Notes under the pieces: generated by a model
Told to the model about the DNA's origin: nothing
The model's input: only the letters and a program-made list of their open reading frames with translations
Database searches by the model: none
NCBI GenBank assembly: GCA_963989385.1
Contig: OZ022506.1
Span: 8,454,841 to 8,518,840, forward strand
Direction of reading: 5' to 3'
DNA length: 64,000 bases
From: Ctena decussata
Taxonomy: Eukaryota > Mollusca > Bivalvia > Lucinida > Lucinidae
Position numbers and translations under genes: made by a program
Shown: one piece after another, positions 46,531 through 57,357 of the stretch
Position numbering within the stretch: the first letter of the stretch is position 1
Layout: each line of letters opens with the position of its first letter

Positions 46531-46734
46531 CGAGCTCCAGATAAGCGGGGTGCTTTAACGATGATTTTGAGATAAATTTTGTTCAATTTCCATGAATACA
46601 CAATGTTTTGGCCACTCATAAGAATTGCCTCAATGAGGCAATTCTAATGAGGAGCCAAAACATTTTGTATTTATTAACAAATATGACAGCAAATCTCAGA
46701 ATTCTCCTCAAAACTCCCACTATCCGCGGCTCTG
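46531..46734. mobile_element. Foldback family B, AACTGCC-like subfamily
   Basis: CGAGCTCCAGATAAGCGGGG ... CCACTATCCGCGGCTCTG. The centre AGAATTGCCTCAATGAGGCA ATTCT lies within TTTTGGCCACTCAT and its partner. Confidence 0.75.
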
Positions 46735-47192
46735 TTGTAGACTATATGGAGGCATATTTTTTCTTTTTGTTGGAGGTTAATGGTACAACTATCTCTAATT
46801 TAAATGAAATTTAACATAAAAGCTGAATTAAATTGTTTGAAAGCAGTTCATTTTTTACAAAAATTAAAAAAGGGCAGATTGTACTCCTTCTGAGTCTGTG
46901 ATTTCTTTACTAACCCCTGTTTTAGAAATTTTGTGGTAAACTGACTGACCCTGAAATTTGAATACAACATTTTGTCAACACAGGGTCAGTCAACAGAAAA
47001 TGAACTTGAACTTAATTTGAGCTCATTAATTTAGACTGTGTTTAAAAGATAGTTAAAGTAATATCTTATCTGACACAGTAGCTATGCGATTACATGAGAC
47101 CAGAACATGAGAACTCCATTATAATTCAGAAATTATATTTTTATTTCTGATTTAAAGCTTGTGGCCTTCTTCTGGATGGGTCTCACAGATTT

Positions 47193-47395
47193 CAGAGCCC
47201 TAGATAAGAGGGAGTATTTGGTGATAATTAAGGATAATTTTTGTTATTTCTATATAAAAACATATGTTGCGACCTCTCATCTGAACAGTCTCGACGAGAC
47301 GGTTCAGATGAGGGGTCACAACATATGGTTTCAGTGAGAAATAAAAAAAAATGTCCCTCAATTATCATTAAATACCCCTCTTATCTACAGCTCAG
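47193..47395. mobile_element. Foldback family B
   Basis: CAGAGCCCTAGATAAGAGGG ... CCCTCTTATCTACAGCTCAG. The centre is CAGTCTCGACGAGACGGTT. Confidence 0.83.
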
Positions 47396-47499
47396 TTTCT
47401 TTAATTTTAGTGTGATTCAATATTTAGAACTTCAATGGCCATGTGATACAAAATCTCTGAATTCAAATCTCATCACAATCATATAACTTTTTTCTTTCA

Positions 47500-47720
47500 T
47501 TTTTGTCCACCTCCCAGAGAAGTGATTTCTGATCTCCCAGTTATATAATCTCAACCTCCCATAAAAGTGATATCTAACTGCCCCAAAAATTGATCTCTAA
47601 CCTCCCAGAAGACATCTCTAACTTCCCGGAGCAGTGAAATCTAACCTCCCAGAAAAAGTGGTTTCTAACCACTATGAAAAGTGACTTCAGACTTTCCAGA
47701 CATCTGGTCTCTGACATAGT
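47500..47720. repeat. About 30-bp degenerate tandem repeat
   Basis: Units around ATCTCTAACCTCCCAGAA, AAGTGATTTCTGATCTCCCA and similar recur about 7 times. Old and diverged. Confidence 0.65.
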
Positions 47721-48424
47721 GACTCATATGTTGATGATTCTGACTTCGTCATGGTCAGCTATACAGACTCCATACTTATTTGTCATTCTTCTCATGCCAG
47801 TCAGGAAAATTACGTCCTTTTATGGACATTGGGTACTTAAATGGCCATTTCCATCACTATATGGATCTTTCTCCAAGACGCCTAAACCCTGACATTTGAA
47901 ATTGTGAATTAATGTAATAACGATGACTGGCTTGGTTCTAAAGACTGATCTGACAGACTTCTGCCATTGATCAGTGAAAGATTAACTGCTTCATTTAACA
48001 CAGCTCCAGATAAGGGCAAATTCTGCAGGCATTTTGAGGCATTTGTGACTTTCTGTTTGTTTCCCTGGTTGACAGAACCCCTTCCACAACAGGGTATACT
48101 CTTTATAAAAAGAATTCGCTCCAAGTTCATTGGGGAGCAATTAACAGAAAGAATTCACTGCCCTAGGGATAAGTACAGTATTTCCTTTAAAAGTTGATCC
48201 CCAATGAAAAAGGGAGAAAGAAACGATAACAGGGAAGTTGCTTCCCCTGATCATGTAGTCCCCTAAGAGGAAGCAGTAAAAGCCTAGGGTCAGCCAATGG
48301 GAAGCAACGTTTCTTCTTGATGCCAGGTTTGCGACAGCTAGTTGCAAAGTTTTAACGATATCCAATCAAACGTCGCGTTACATTCCTAAGTGCATTAGAA
48401 TGGTAAATTGCTTGTGTTTCAAAA

Positions 48425-49650
48425 GGTAGATGGATGGATGACTTGCGATTTTAGGTCCTTTTTAACAGTAGTCAGTCATATCATGATGATGGGTAGGTAA
48501 TAATGGAACCGTTTACAATTAAAGGATTCCCCCCTACAGCGAGGCTCGAACCTGGACCTGGTACCAGGACACTTTGGAAAACTGATCTCATGGTACCAGG
48601 ACACTTTGGAAAACTGACCTCATGTTACTAGGACACTTTGGTAAACTGACCTCATGGTACCAGGACACTTTAGAAACTGACCTCATGGTACCGTACACTT
48701 TGGAAAACCTCATTGTACCAGGACAGTTTGGAAAACTGACCTCATTGTACCAGGACACTCTGGAAAACTGACCTCATGGTATCAGGACACTTTGGAAAAC
48801 TGAACTCATGGTATCAGGACACTTTGGAAAACAGTTACTGACCTCATGGTACCATGACACTTTGGAAAACAGATCTCATGGTGCCAGGAGACTTCGGAAA
48901 ACTGATCTCATGGTACTAGGACCCTTTGGAAAACTGACCTCATTGTACCAGGGCACTCTGGATAACTGACCTCATGGTACCAGGACACTTTGTAAAACTG
49001 ACCTCATGGTGCCAGGACACTTTGGAAAACTGACCTCTTGGTACCAGTACACTTTGGAAAACTGACCTCATGGTACCAGGACAATTTGGAAAACTGATCT
49101 CACGGTGCCAGGACACTTTGGAAAACTGACCTCATGGTACCAGGACACTTTGGAAAACTGACCTCATGGTACCAGGACACTTTGAGAAACTGACATCATG
49201 GTACCAGGACACTTTGGAAAACTGACCTCATGGTACCAGGACACTTTGGAAAACTGACTTCATGGTGCCAGGACACTTTGGAAAACTGAGCTCTTGGTAC
49301 CAGGGCAGTTTGGAAAACTGATCTTATGGTGCCAGGACACTTTGGAAAACTGACTTCATGGTACCAGGACACTTTGGAAAACTGACCTCATGGTACCAGG
49401 ACACTTTGAGAAACTGACCTCATGGTACCAGGACACTTTGGAAAACTGACCTCATGGTACCAGGACACTTTGGAAAACTGACCTCATGGTACCAGGACAC
49501 TTTGGAAAACTGACCTCATGGTACCAGGACACTTTGGAAAACTGACCTCAAGGTACCAAGACACTTTGGAAAACTGACTTCATGGTACCAAGACACTATG
49601 GAAAATTGACTTCATGGTACCAGGACACTTAAGAAAAGTGACCGCATGGA
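48425..49650. repeat. 32-bp minisatellite, about 34 units, starting in a SINE
   Basis: A family G SINE in minus orientation (48425-48555: GATGGATGGATGACTTGCGA, then GGCTCGAACCTGGACC) runs straight into units TGGTACCAGGACACTTTGGA AAACTGACCTCA (32 bp). Units between 49100 and 49540 are almost identical. Each unit has a KpnI-type palindrome GGTACC. It lies in the 10.8-kb intron. Confidence 0.93.
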
Positions 49651-49778
49651 TGATGATTTTATGAACATGATTTGAATACCTAAATGCACAAAAATTTCAC
49701 TTTTCAGCCCCAAAATTTCCGCTACATGGAGCTCTGGTAAAACTGAATTATTAAGCACTGAGATGATGAAAACAATCT

Positions 49779-50015
49779 GAGCCGCGACATAAGAAAACAA
49801 ACAATGTGGCTTTGTGCCCAGCGCAGACTCAGATCAGCCTGTACATCCATCCAGTTTGACCAGACCCTTCATTAAGTGCTCAAAGGGTAGCTAAGGGACT
49901 AAGCTACCCCTATGCGGACACTGACGACTCTGATCAGCCTGGGCAGATGCCCAGGTTGATCTGAGTCTGCGCTGGACGCATAACCACATTGTTGGTTTTC
50001 TCGTGTCGCACCTCA
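49779..50015. mobile_element. MITE family E
   Basis: GAGCCGCGACATAAGAAAAC ... TTCTCGTGTCGCACCTC. The interior is complete. Confidence 0.87.
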
Positions 50016-50261
50016 ATCTCTCCTTCCAAGAAAAGATAGAGAAACTATCATAGATTGATTGATTAGTAGGAATACTGATTCTTTTGAGGTGAAAAAAAGA
50101 CAGAAAATTACAAACTATCACAAAATAACAGGCTTAAAGATAACTAAACTAAATCAGCTGAAACTGAGCTGGATCAATCTTGTTAAAAAATCACGTTTTG
50201 TATGTAAAAGTACATGAAAGACATAGTAAATTCTGTGAAGTTAAAAATTTATAGTTATGAT

Positions 50262-50535
50262 CTGAAAATTTTCAAGTCAATGGCCTTGACCTTACTGTCA
50301 CTGAGGGGGTTGAGAGTGGCATAATGTAAAACTTGAGACCATTATCTACCGCCATTATCTACCATCAGCAAAAGCTGCAACAAAATTCATCAATGGGTTA
50401 TGGAGATGTGACTGTTCCAAAAACTTAAATCCAAACATCCATTTAGATAGATGCCAACACAGACATGATTCGGGGATATCTACACCAGAGCGACTACAAT
50501 ACCTATTTTGTACTTCACACAGGTGAGCTAAAAAT
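50262..50535 (+). mobile_element. Family F, degraded copy
   Basis: GGCCTTGACCTTACTGTCAC, ACTTGAGACCATTATCTACC, AATCCAAACATCC and a terminal CACACAGGTGAGCTAAAAAT follow the order of the long copy at 33927. Confidence 0.65.
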
Positions 50536-50629
50536 TGTCCCAGGAAAGAAATCTCCACTTGCCTGGAGCTCTAAACAAGGAAATATCAAAGCTTCCACAG
50601 CCCAGGTATACTGCTTGTCTGCACTCTAA

Positions 50630-50841
50630 GTACCAGGAAAAAAAAAATACTAAAAATAGTTATGCCTGCAAACAGCATAGATCCAGATGAAGTGGCTCAT
50701 AATGAGCCACCTTATCTGGATCAACACTGTTTGCCTTGAAGTCTTTGAATTCTGAATGTTACAGCTTGGACAAAATACTTTTTTTTAGAAATTTTGCCGA
50801 TGAAAATTTTTTCATCTGCTTGTTTGGGGCTTCAAAGATTA
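50630..50841. mobile_element. MITE family D, one end decayed
   Basis: GCAAACAGCATAGATCCAGA, GTGGCTCATAATGAGCCACC, ATCAACACTGTTTGCC, then GAAGTCTTTGAATTCTG and a TCATCTGCTTG right arm. Confidence 0.75.
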
Positions 50842-51825
50842 GATGTTTCTGCTGTCCAAGTATTTTGCTCATCTGCACTAAGTCGTTAATCTAGCTGCTG
50901 TTACAGACCGAGACACAATAACTATTGATCTCTAAAGACCTTGATAATCTACCATTGTTTGCTGAAATGCCAGTTTTGCGAACCTGTTAACAATAATAAT
51001 AATGATAAATTAATAAACCAGCCCACTTGCTTATTTCTTTTCTATTTCTCAATGTGAAGCTATTCTAATTGATTATCAATAGTAAACACTGATATAAAAT
51101 TACAGAGTTAAAGTATACTGTGTATATTATTACAAAACAATATTCATGTACTGTTTCATACAAAAGGCTTGAATTTGTAGGAGCATAAAAGGGATACAAT
51201 ACATGGCTGATCAACAATCATTTTCTCTTGGGGATGACCGACAAGAACCACATCCATGCTGAGCAAAAGGAACAATGCCATATGGCAAGCCAGCCAAAAA
51301 GCTGTTAAAATTTCTTGATAGGCCGGCCCTAAACAGAGCTGTTTTTAATTAAGAGCTGGACAGGTTTTGCCTGCAAATCCTGAAGTGGTATTTATTGACT
51401 GACAGAGGACATTCAGTCGCGAAGAGGTAAGGCCATAAATTTCTTCCACTGCCAGGACCAATATCCTTATTAGAATAGACCTTTTTCACACTGTTTCTGT
51501 GCATGCATGAACAGCTTAGGTGACACATTATTTCTTGATAAATGGCAAGACTTTAAAAGCGTGAAGCCATCAGATTTATAGCACTGAGAGTTTCTACGTA
51601 GTCAATGAAAATTCTAATGCACTTACACATGTAATGCGACATCTGATTGGACAACGTCAAAAATTTGCGACAGCATAACCTGCAATATACTGTCGGAAAC
51701 CCTCCGTCATTACATAACATCACTTCTCATTGGTTGATGTCCAGTCTTACATCCCTGAAAGTGTTTGCTATGGGTGCTAAGTAGCACACTTTTAAGGGTT
51801 AAAATGCAAAAAGTGCATTAGAATT

Positions 51826-51990
51826 GGGATAACTGTATTGAAAATTGTCATTTGGGGAGGTCAATTGTCAGTTTTATGGACGCCAATTGCGTTTTACCGC
51901 TCCGCTGGCGAGTCACGGTAAAACAGAATTTCCGACCATAAAACCAACAATTTACCTCCCCAAATGACAATCTTGAGTACAGTTATTCCC
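51826..51990. mobile_element. Foldback MITE around ATTGTCATTTGGGGAGGT
   Basis: GGGATAACTGTATTGAAAAT ... TTGAGTACAGTTATTCCC. Inner arms ATTGTCATTTGGGGAGGT / ACCTCCCCAAATGACAAT and a short TTTTACCG...CGGTAAAA centre. Confidence 0.85.
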
Positions 51991-52168
51991 TAATTAATTG
52001 TTTTAATCATGTATCTTCTGATTTCTTTTCTTCTAATGATCCTGACCAACAGGAACACTTATACTTGAACTAAGACACCGGGAGTATAGCATAAGCCCGA
52101 CATGCTAAAAATAGCTGTTCAACCTGATACATCATGATCTCCAACTTACATCATGATCTCCAACTTAC

Positions 52169-52229
52169 CTTAGAAGGGGTCAGAGTGTTATGGTGGCCTG
52201 CTGGTGCTATCACATCATCATCAGAGTCC
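52169..52229 (-). CDS. Internal coding exon of the same gene (exon ii)
   Basis: This 61-bp minus-strand exon lies between an acceptor with a T-rich tract (TTTTTTCAG) and a donor AAG/GTAAGT. Its first base completes the GA left by the exon at 56598-56769, giving Glu. Twenty codons follow: DSDDDVIAPAGHHNTLTPSK. It ends exactly on a codon boundary, which matches the next exon at 41261. Acidic, SP/TP-containing and probably disordered. The agreement of frame, phase and splice sites with both neighbours is the main evidence. The intron to the next exon is 10,819 bp and contains the 31-bp and 32-bp minisatellites. Confidence 0.85.
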
Positions 52230-52510
52230 CTGAAAAAACAAGGACAGAATACAGTAAAACACCCTATATATTTCAGGTGAATGGTTACATTTTTAAGGGA
52301 AGCAACTCTGCCATTTTATTTTTTGGCACCCAGAGAAAAAATTTCTTGCAACCTTTAAGAGGAGCCCCATTTTAGGAAAGATTTTCTTTTCTTTTTCTTT
52401 TTTTTTTTTTAATATGATCTGATGGGTCTAATTAGCACCGTGGCAAAATCTGTTTGTAAATTTCCGCAAATCCTGAGTGATGCACTTTTAAAGGTGCACA
52501 GTTTCAGAGC

Positions 52511-52713
52511 CAGAGCCCCAGATAAGCAGGGGTATTAAGGATAATTCAAAGATAATTTTTCTTATTTCTCAAAGAAAACATACATTGTGACCCCTCATTA
52601 GAACCGTCTCATTGAGACGGTTCTATTGAGGGGTCACAAAGTATGTTTCTATGCAGAAATATGGAGAATTATCCCAAAATTATCCCTGTTACCCCTCCTT
52701 ATCTGGAGCACTG
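52511..52713. mobile_element. Foldback family B
   Basis: CAGAGCCCCAGATAAGCAGG ... CTCCTTATCTGGAGCACTG. The centre ACCGTCTCATTGAGACGGTT lies in perfect CCCCTCATTAGA-type arms. Confidence 0.85.
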
Positions 52714-53593
52714 AGAGCCATTTGAATTTCTTTTTATTTTTTTTTCTCTGACAGTTTTTTTTTTTTTGGGGGGGGGGGATTTGGATATTGACTAAAGGAG
52801 AGAGTCTACAATAACCATAATGACTAGAAAAGCAATATTCAGACAACAACCATTTAATACAGCTTCTTTATCACACTTAAACCTTTGATCTATCATGTAA
52901 ACCATTTGATGATAAAACCTATATTAACGAATACATACACCACATATGTCCTAACCAGCCAGCAAAGGTAAGGCATGAACTATTCACCCAGTGATAAGTT
53001 GACCCTGCAGATTCAAATAGTAACATGTGCATGTCATGTCCCAACACTGGGAGTGTGAAGGTTCAAACATCTATGGCACAATTTTTCAGATGCCTAAAGA
53101 CATAATTTCTCAAAAACACAGTGGGATTTTTATCTCTTTTATCTCTTAATTGACATTATAAAACACCTTAAAAACTTTTATAAATGAGAAATAAAAAACA
53201 AAGAAAACATGCTAAAAACAGGGTTAACTGAAACAGCGATTTTTCTTTTTAAAGTGAATGAACGACCCTGACTTCCTTTTGAATGACTCTGACTTCCTTT
53301 TGTTCTATTTCTTTTTTTTTCTTAAAAAGCAACTAATAGTTTGTAATCTGTATGCAACAGAGCCTTAATATTAGTCAGACATCCAACTGTAATTATTCTG
53401 CTATAGGACAAGATTCTTTTTCTCTCCATAAAGCAGGGCTGTGGAAATACCATGCCCGACTTGTCCTGCTTGTCCCATTTCACTCAGGACAAGTGAAAAT
53501 CTTTAATGTACTTGCCCTGGGACAACTATGGAAAAAGTATATGGTTTCCTTTTCAGTTACAACAACTATATTTTTGTTTTAGAAATATACTAA

Positions 53594-53663
53594 GGCAAAC
53601 AGTGGGAACCCAGATCAGACTGCTCCTGCAGGAGCAGTCTGATCAGGTTCTGCACTGTTTGCC
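53594..53663. repeat. Family C hairpin
   Basis: GGCAAACAGTGGGAACCCAG, ATCAGACTGCTCC TG CAGGAGCAGTCTGAT, CAGGTTCTGCACTGTTTGCC. Confidence 0.9.
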
Positions 53664-53965
53664 ATTCCATTTGGTACAGTTCCTTGAAAAAAAAATTATA
53701 GAATAAGATGTGTGAGGCTATTTAAAATGAGAGATGGGTTTTGTCAAAATAATAATGAGATTAATGATTTTGACGGAATAATCGTCAAGATATGCAAACA
53801 TCATATTAGTGGTTTTGGACAAGTAATTTTTTGCCGGACAAGTGGCATTTGACTCTTTACTTGTCCCTGGACAAGTAAGAGATTTTTCTATTTCCACAGG
53901 CCTGCATAAAGTACTCCAAATATGTAAATCAGTCATGTGTAGCTTGGCTATACTCCCCTGGGAGG
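53664..53965. other. Fragments of a GGACAAGT-rich repeat
   Basis: GGACAAGT recurs near 53485, 53817, 53837 and 53870. With TTCCACAGGCCTGCATAAAG (53895) and its inverted relative CATAAAGCAGGGCTGTGGAAAT-type sequence near 53430, this suggests an old foldback of about 480 bp that now has the family C hairpin in its middle. Confidence 0.4.
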
Positions 53966-54172
53966 CTAACCCTTAAAGCGCAAAAAAAAAAATGCAGGCA
54001 AAATTTGGATCTGCAAAATTTCAAAAGAAAGTTCACCAAGCTATATCATATTGAGAATTCAACTAGACGACAAACAGAGTAGACCCAGATGAGACGGCTC
54101 ATTAATGAGCCGCCTCATCTGGATCTATGCTGTTTGTAACGTCAACTATTTCCATTTTAAGCATTTCAAGGG
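53966..54172. mobile_element. MITE family D
   Basis: CTAACCCTTAAAGCGC at the left, centre GACGGCTCATTAATGAGCCG, then GGATCTATGCTGTTTG and a decayed TTTTAAGCATTTCAAGGG right end. Confidence 0.75.
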
Positions 54173-54714
54173 CTGATGTCTTATTCATATGTGTACAATT
54201 TTCTTCATTTTTCTATATTTGTGATACTGTTACGGACATCATTCTTTGATTGTCTTTTGATTGTCTTCCACGAGCTAAGAAACCATGAATTGCCAACATG
54301 ACTTTTACAGCGTCAGGAATCAATCTAGACACAAATTTTAATTTCCGCAAGTTTCGCTATTTTCTCTGCACCCGTAATCAATACAACGCTAAGAGATAGC
54401 TCTTCTCTTCTTGCTAGGTGCAAGTGACATTTCAGTTATTTTTGCATCAAGTTTTTTTAATTACACATACATGTATCTTCAATAAGAATTGTCATAAGAC
54501 AATATAGCATGCCAAATGGGTGCTTGATTTTAAATGGGGCAGTTCCAGAGGAACCGAGTTATGCATCATGCTATATGTAAATGGTAACACTATAATACAT
54601 CCTGACATACTCTGTATACTTAGGGTTAGCCTGGCTCCAGCAAATCCATATATTACTCAGCTGGTCAGTTTCGGATTTATTTGAAGGGGGGATAAACAAT
54701 GATCTTATAACCAA

Positions 54715-55848
54715 ACTAGAAAATTGTGTCTGTAAGACACTAATGATGCCCCCGTGCAGCGCCTGTCACAGGACTTGTGTACATCCCTAAAGCACCTTTA
54801 AAGCACAAATGCTATTTACAAAGAATCCACTGAAAACATTTCACAAACTTTATACCCTATAGTGCAAAATGCAGCCCAAAATGACTAAGTTTAAAAGGCC
54901 ATAATTCCTTCAGAATTATTTTTTTCCTATCATAACCAACATGCACATCTTCACTGTGTCCACAAAAAGTCTCCAATGTTTGAAAAACAGCCAATGAAAA
55001 TTGTGGGAAGAGTTGATTACACAAAGTACTTACCCTACAATGCAAACATATGCCTAAAATGACTAAGTTCAAAAGGCTATAATTCTGTCAAAATCAATTC
55101 TAGCTCCAACAAAAACCCACATGCACATCTCCAATATGTCCATAACATGTATGCAAAGTTTGGAAAAGATCGATTGAAAACTGAGGGAGGAGTTGATTAC
55201 ACAAACTCCTCACCCTACAAATGTAAAAATTTGCCTAAAATGACTAAGTTCAAAAGGCCGTAATTCTGTCAAAATCAATTCTAGTTCCAACAAAAACCCA
55301 CATGCACATCTTCAATATGTCCACAACATGTATGCAAGGTTTGAAAAAGATCGATTGAAAACTGCGGGAGGAGTTGATTACACAAACTACATACCCTACA
55401 ATGCAAAAATTTGCCTAAAATGACTAAGTTCAAAAGGCTGTAATTCTGTCAAAATTAATTCTAGCTCCAACAAAAACCCACATGCACATCTTCAATATGT
55501 CCACAGCATGTATGCAAGGTTTGAAAAAGATCCATTGAAAACTGTGGGAGGAGTTAATTACACAAACTGCATACCCTACAATGCAAAAATTTGCCTAAAA
55601 TGACAAAGATCAAAAGGCCATAATTCTGTCAAAATTAATTCTAGCTCCAACAAAAACCCACATGCACATCTTCAATATGTCCACAACATGTATGTGAAGT
55701 TTGAAAAAGATCCACTGAAAACTGTGGGAGGAGTTGATTACACAAACTCTATACCATAAAGTGTGATGAACGGACGGACGGACAGACGGTCAGACGGACA
55801 GACAGGAGCAAATCTTAATGCCCCCCTGACTATTATCACGGGGGCATA
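54715..55848. mobile_element. Element with ATGCCCCCGTG ends and five 180-bp internal repeats
   Basis: Near the left end GATGCCCCCGTGC and at the right end CACGGGGGCAT are inverted. Five units of 180-181 bp fill 54840-55745 (anchor TTACACAAA at 55018, 55198, 55379, 55559, 55739), each with CCTAAAATGACTAAGTTCAA and CCCACATGCACATCT. A GGACGGACGGAC run follows. The architecture parallels 36462-37321. It lies in the 4.4-kb intron of the minus-strand gene. Confidence 0.75.
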
Positions 55849-55861
55849 ATAATAAATAATT

Positions 55862-56099
55862 GAGCCGCAACTCGACAAAACCAATTAAGAGGCATGTGCA
55901 TCCAGTGAAGACTCAGATCAGCTGGGCATCTGCCAAGTCTGATCAGCGACTTTGCTGTGTGCTTAAAGGGTAGCTAAGGGTCTAAGCTACCTCCATGCTG
56001 ACAGGGAAGACTCAGATCAGACCAGGTGGACATCCAGGCTGTTCTGAGTCTTGGCTGGGTGCACATGCAAGTTTGTTGGTTTTGTCATGTCATGGCTCA
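55862..56099. mobile_element. MITE family E
   Basis: GAGCCGCAACTCGACAAAAC ... TTTTGTCATGTCATGGCTC, full interior. It lies 13 bp beyond the preceding element. Confidence 0.87.
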
Positions 56100-56156
56100 T
56101 ATGGTAACAGGCAAGTCTGTGCCCAAAGTGACAGTCTACACTACTACTATGCTAAA

Positions 56157-56378
56157 TCAAGTCCACTCTCGATATCTCAAAGTTGAAGTTCATCCCAAAC
56201 TACTGATATTTGAAAGTAAATTTTCTGGTCACAGAAAATTTACTTTGAAATACCAGTAGTTTGAGATAACAGGAGCTGAAAATAATGTAAACAGAAATAG
56301 GAAATAAGTCCAGACTATGTTCTTTGATACATGAAGGTACTTTGAGATATCAGTACTGGAGATATCCAGAGTTGACTG
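56157..56378. mobile_element. Mariner-type MITE, second copy
   Basis: CAAGTCCACTCTCGATATCT ... GAGATATCCAGAGTTGACTG, with AGTAAATTTTCTGG / CAGAAAATTTACT in the centre. A family B foldback starts at its last bases. Confidence 0.77.
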
Positions 56379-56580
56379 CAGAGCTCTAGATAAGAGGGAG
56401 TATTTGTTGATAATAAGGGATAATTTTTGTTAATTCTGCATAAAAACCTATGTTGTGACCCCTCATCTGAACCGTCTCAACGAGACGGTTCAGATGAGGG
56501 GTCACAACATATGGTTTCAATGAGAAATAAACACAATTATCCCTCAATTATCTTCAAATACCCCTCTTAACTAGAGCTCT
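56379..56580. mobile_element. Foldback family B, abutting exon i
   Basis: CAGAGCTCTAGATAAGAGGG ... CCCTCTTAACTAGAGCTCT. Near-perfect arms with centre ACCGTCTCAACGAGACGGTT. It ends 17 bp from the splice donor of the exon at 56598. Confidence 0.88.
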
Positions 56581-56597
56581 TTTTTGACTTTACTTAC

Positions 56598-56769
56598 TCT
56601 GACTGTATCTCCCCCTCCTCCAGGGCTTCGTCACTACTATCACTGAGACTCTCCTCGCTGTCTTCATTAGGAGATGCTATTGGTTCTATCAGGTCGAGGG
56701 ACGTGCTGCGGGCAACTTCTCGTGATGACACTGTGGGTGCCTTAGATAAGTCTAGTTCTTTCTTCACCT
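56598..56769 (-). CDS. Internal coding exon of an unidentified acidic protein (exon i)
   Basis: On the minus strand a pyrimidine-rich acceptor ending TTTCAG precedes 172 bp and is followed by a consensus donor GTAAGT. The exon enters with two bases of a split codon, then reads 56 codons without a stop and leaves two bases (GA). The peptide starts VKKELDLSKAPTVSSREVAR and becomes very acidic and serine-rich, including SPNEDSEESLSDSSDEALEE and then GEIQS. It is low in hydrophobic residues and looks like a disordered nuclear-protein linker with casein-kinase-2-like sites; that role is inference. An alternative acceptor two bases further in (TTTCAGAG) is possible. The next exon is at 52169-52229, across a 4,368-bp intron. 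No upstream exon was found in the window. The family is not recognised. Confidence 0.85.
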
Positions 56770-56928
56770 CTGAAATGGTGAATTCAAAAAATAATTGTAT
56801 TGATAATTTCTATTTTATAATGTCCAAACCAGCTAATGCTCAAGCCATCCCTAAGTTAAGGGCAGACCTCCCCACCAGACCTGCCCCACTGGCATTCTGT
56901 CCTATTTCAACTCCTGCGGCCTTCCCAG

Positions 56929-57143
56929 TTAACCCTTAAAGCACCAGAAATTAAAATTGTTGAATTGGCAAACAGTGTAGATCTATCCAGATGAGGTGGC
57001 TCATAATGAGCCACCTCATCTGAATCTACACTGTTTGCCCTCTAGTGTTCGAATTCTCAATATGATATCGCTTGGACGAGACATTTGTTCAAAGCCTGCA
57101 GACGTAAATTTTGTTGTCTGCTTTTTGGCACAGTAAGGGTTAA
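56929..57143. mobile_element. MITE family D, TTAA at both ends
   Basis: TTAACCCTTAAAGCACCAGA ... TTTTTGGCACAGTAAGGGTTAA. The centre GGTGGCTCATAATGAGCCAC lies within the shared CAAACAGTGTAGATC palindrome. Confidence 0.88.
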
Positions 57144-57289
57144 ATATTTAGATAATTCATTTAAGTGGACACTCTCTATTCCAAGGGAGACTAATCCCAC
57201 ACATTCACAAACAGAAAGTGAGAGCATGTGTATATTAGTTCTTGTTCTTCACCAGCTATCAAAGGACATTTTATTATTCAAATAAAGTA

Positions 57290-57357
57290 GCAAACAGTAC
57301 TGACCCTGATAAGACTGTTTCTTAGGAGTAGTCTGATCTGTATCAACACTGTTTGCT
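57290..57357. repeat. Family C hairpin, decayed
   Basis: GCAAACAGTACTGACCCTGA ... TAGTCTGATCTGTATCAACACTGTTTGC with inner mismatches. Confidence 0.7.

Noticed and set aside
18940..49650. CRISPR-like regular repeats (18940, 20755, 42720, 48560)
   Set aside because: The units are directly adjacent with no unique spacers, and the context is a eukaryotic genome. They are minisatellites.
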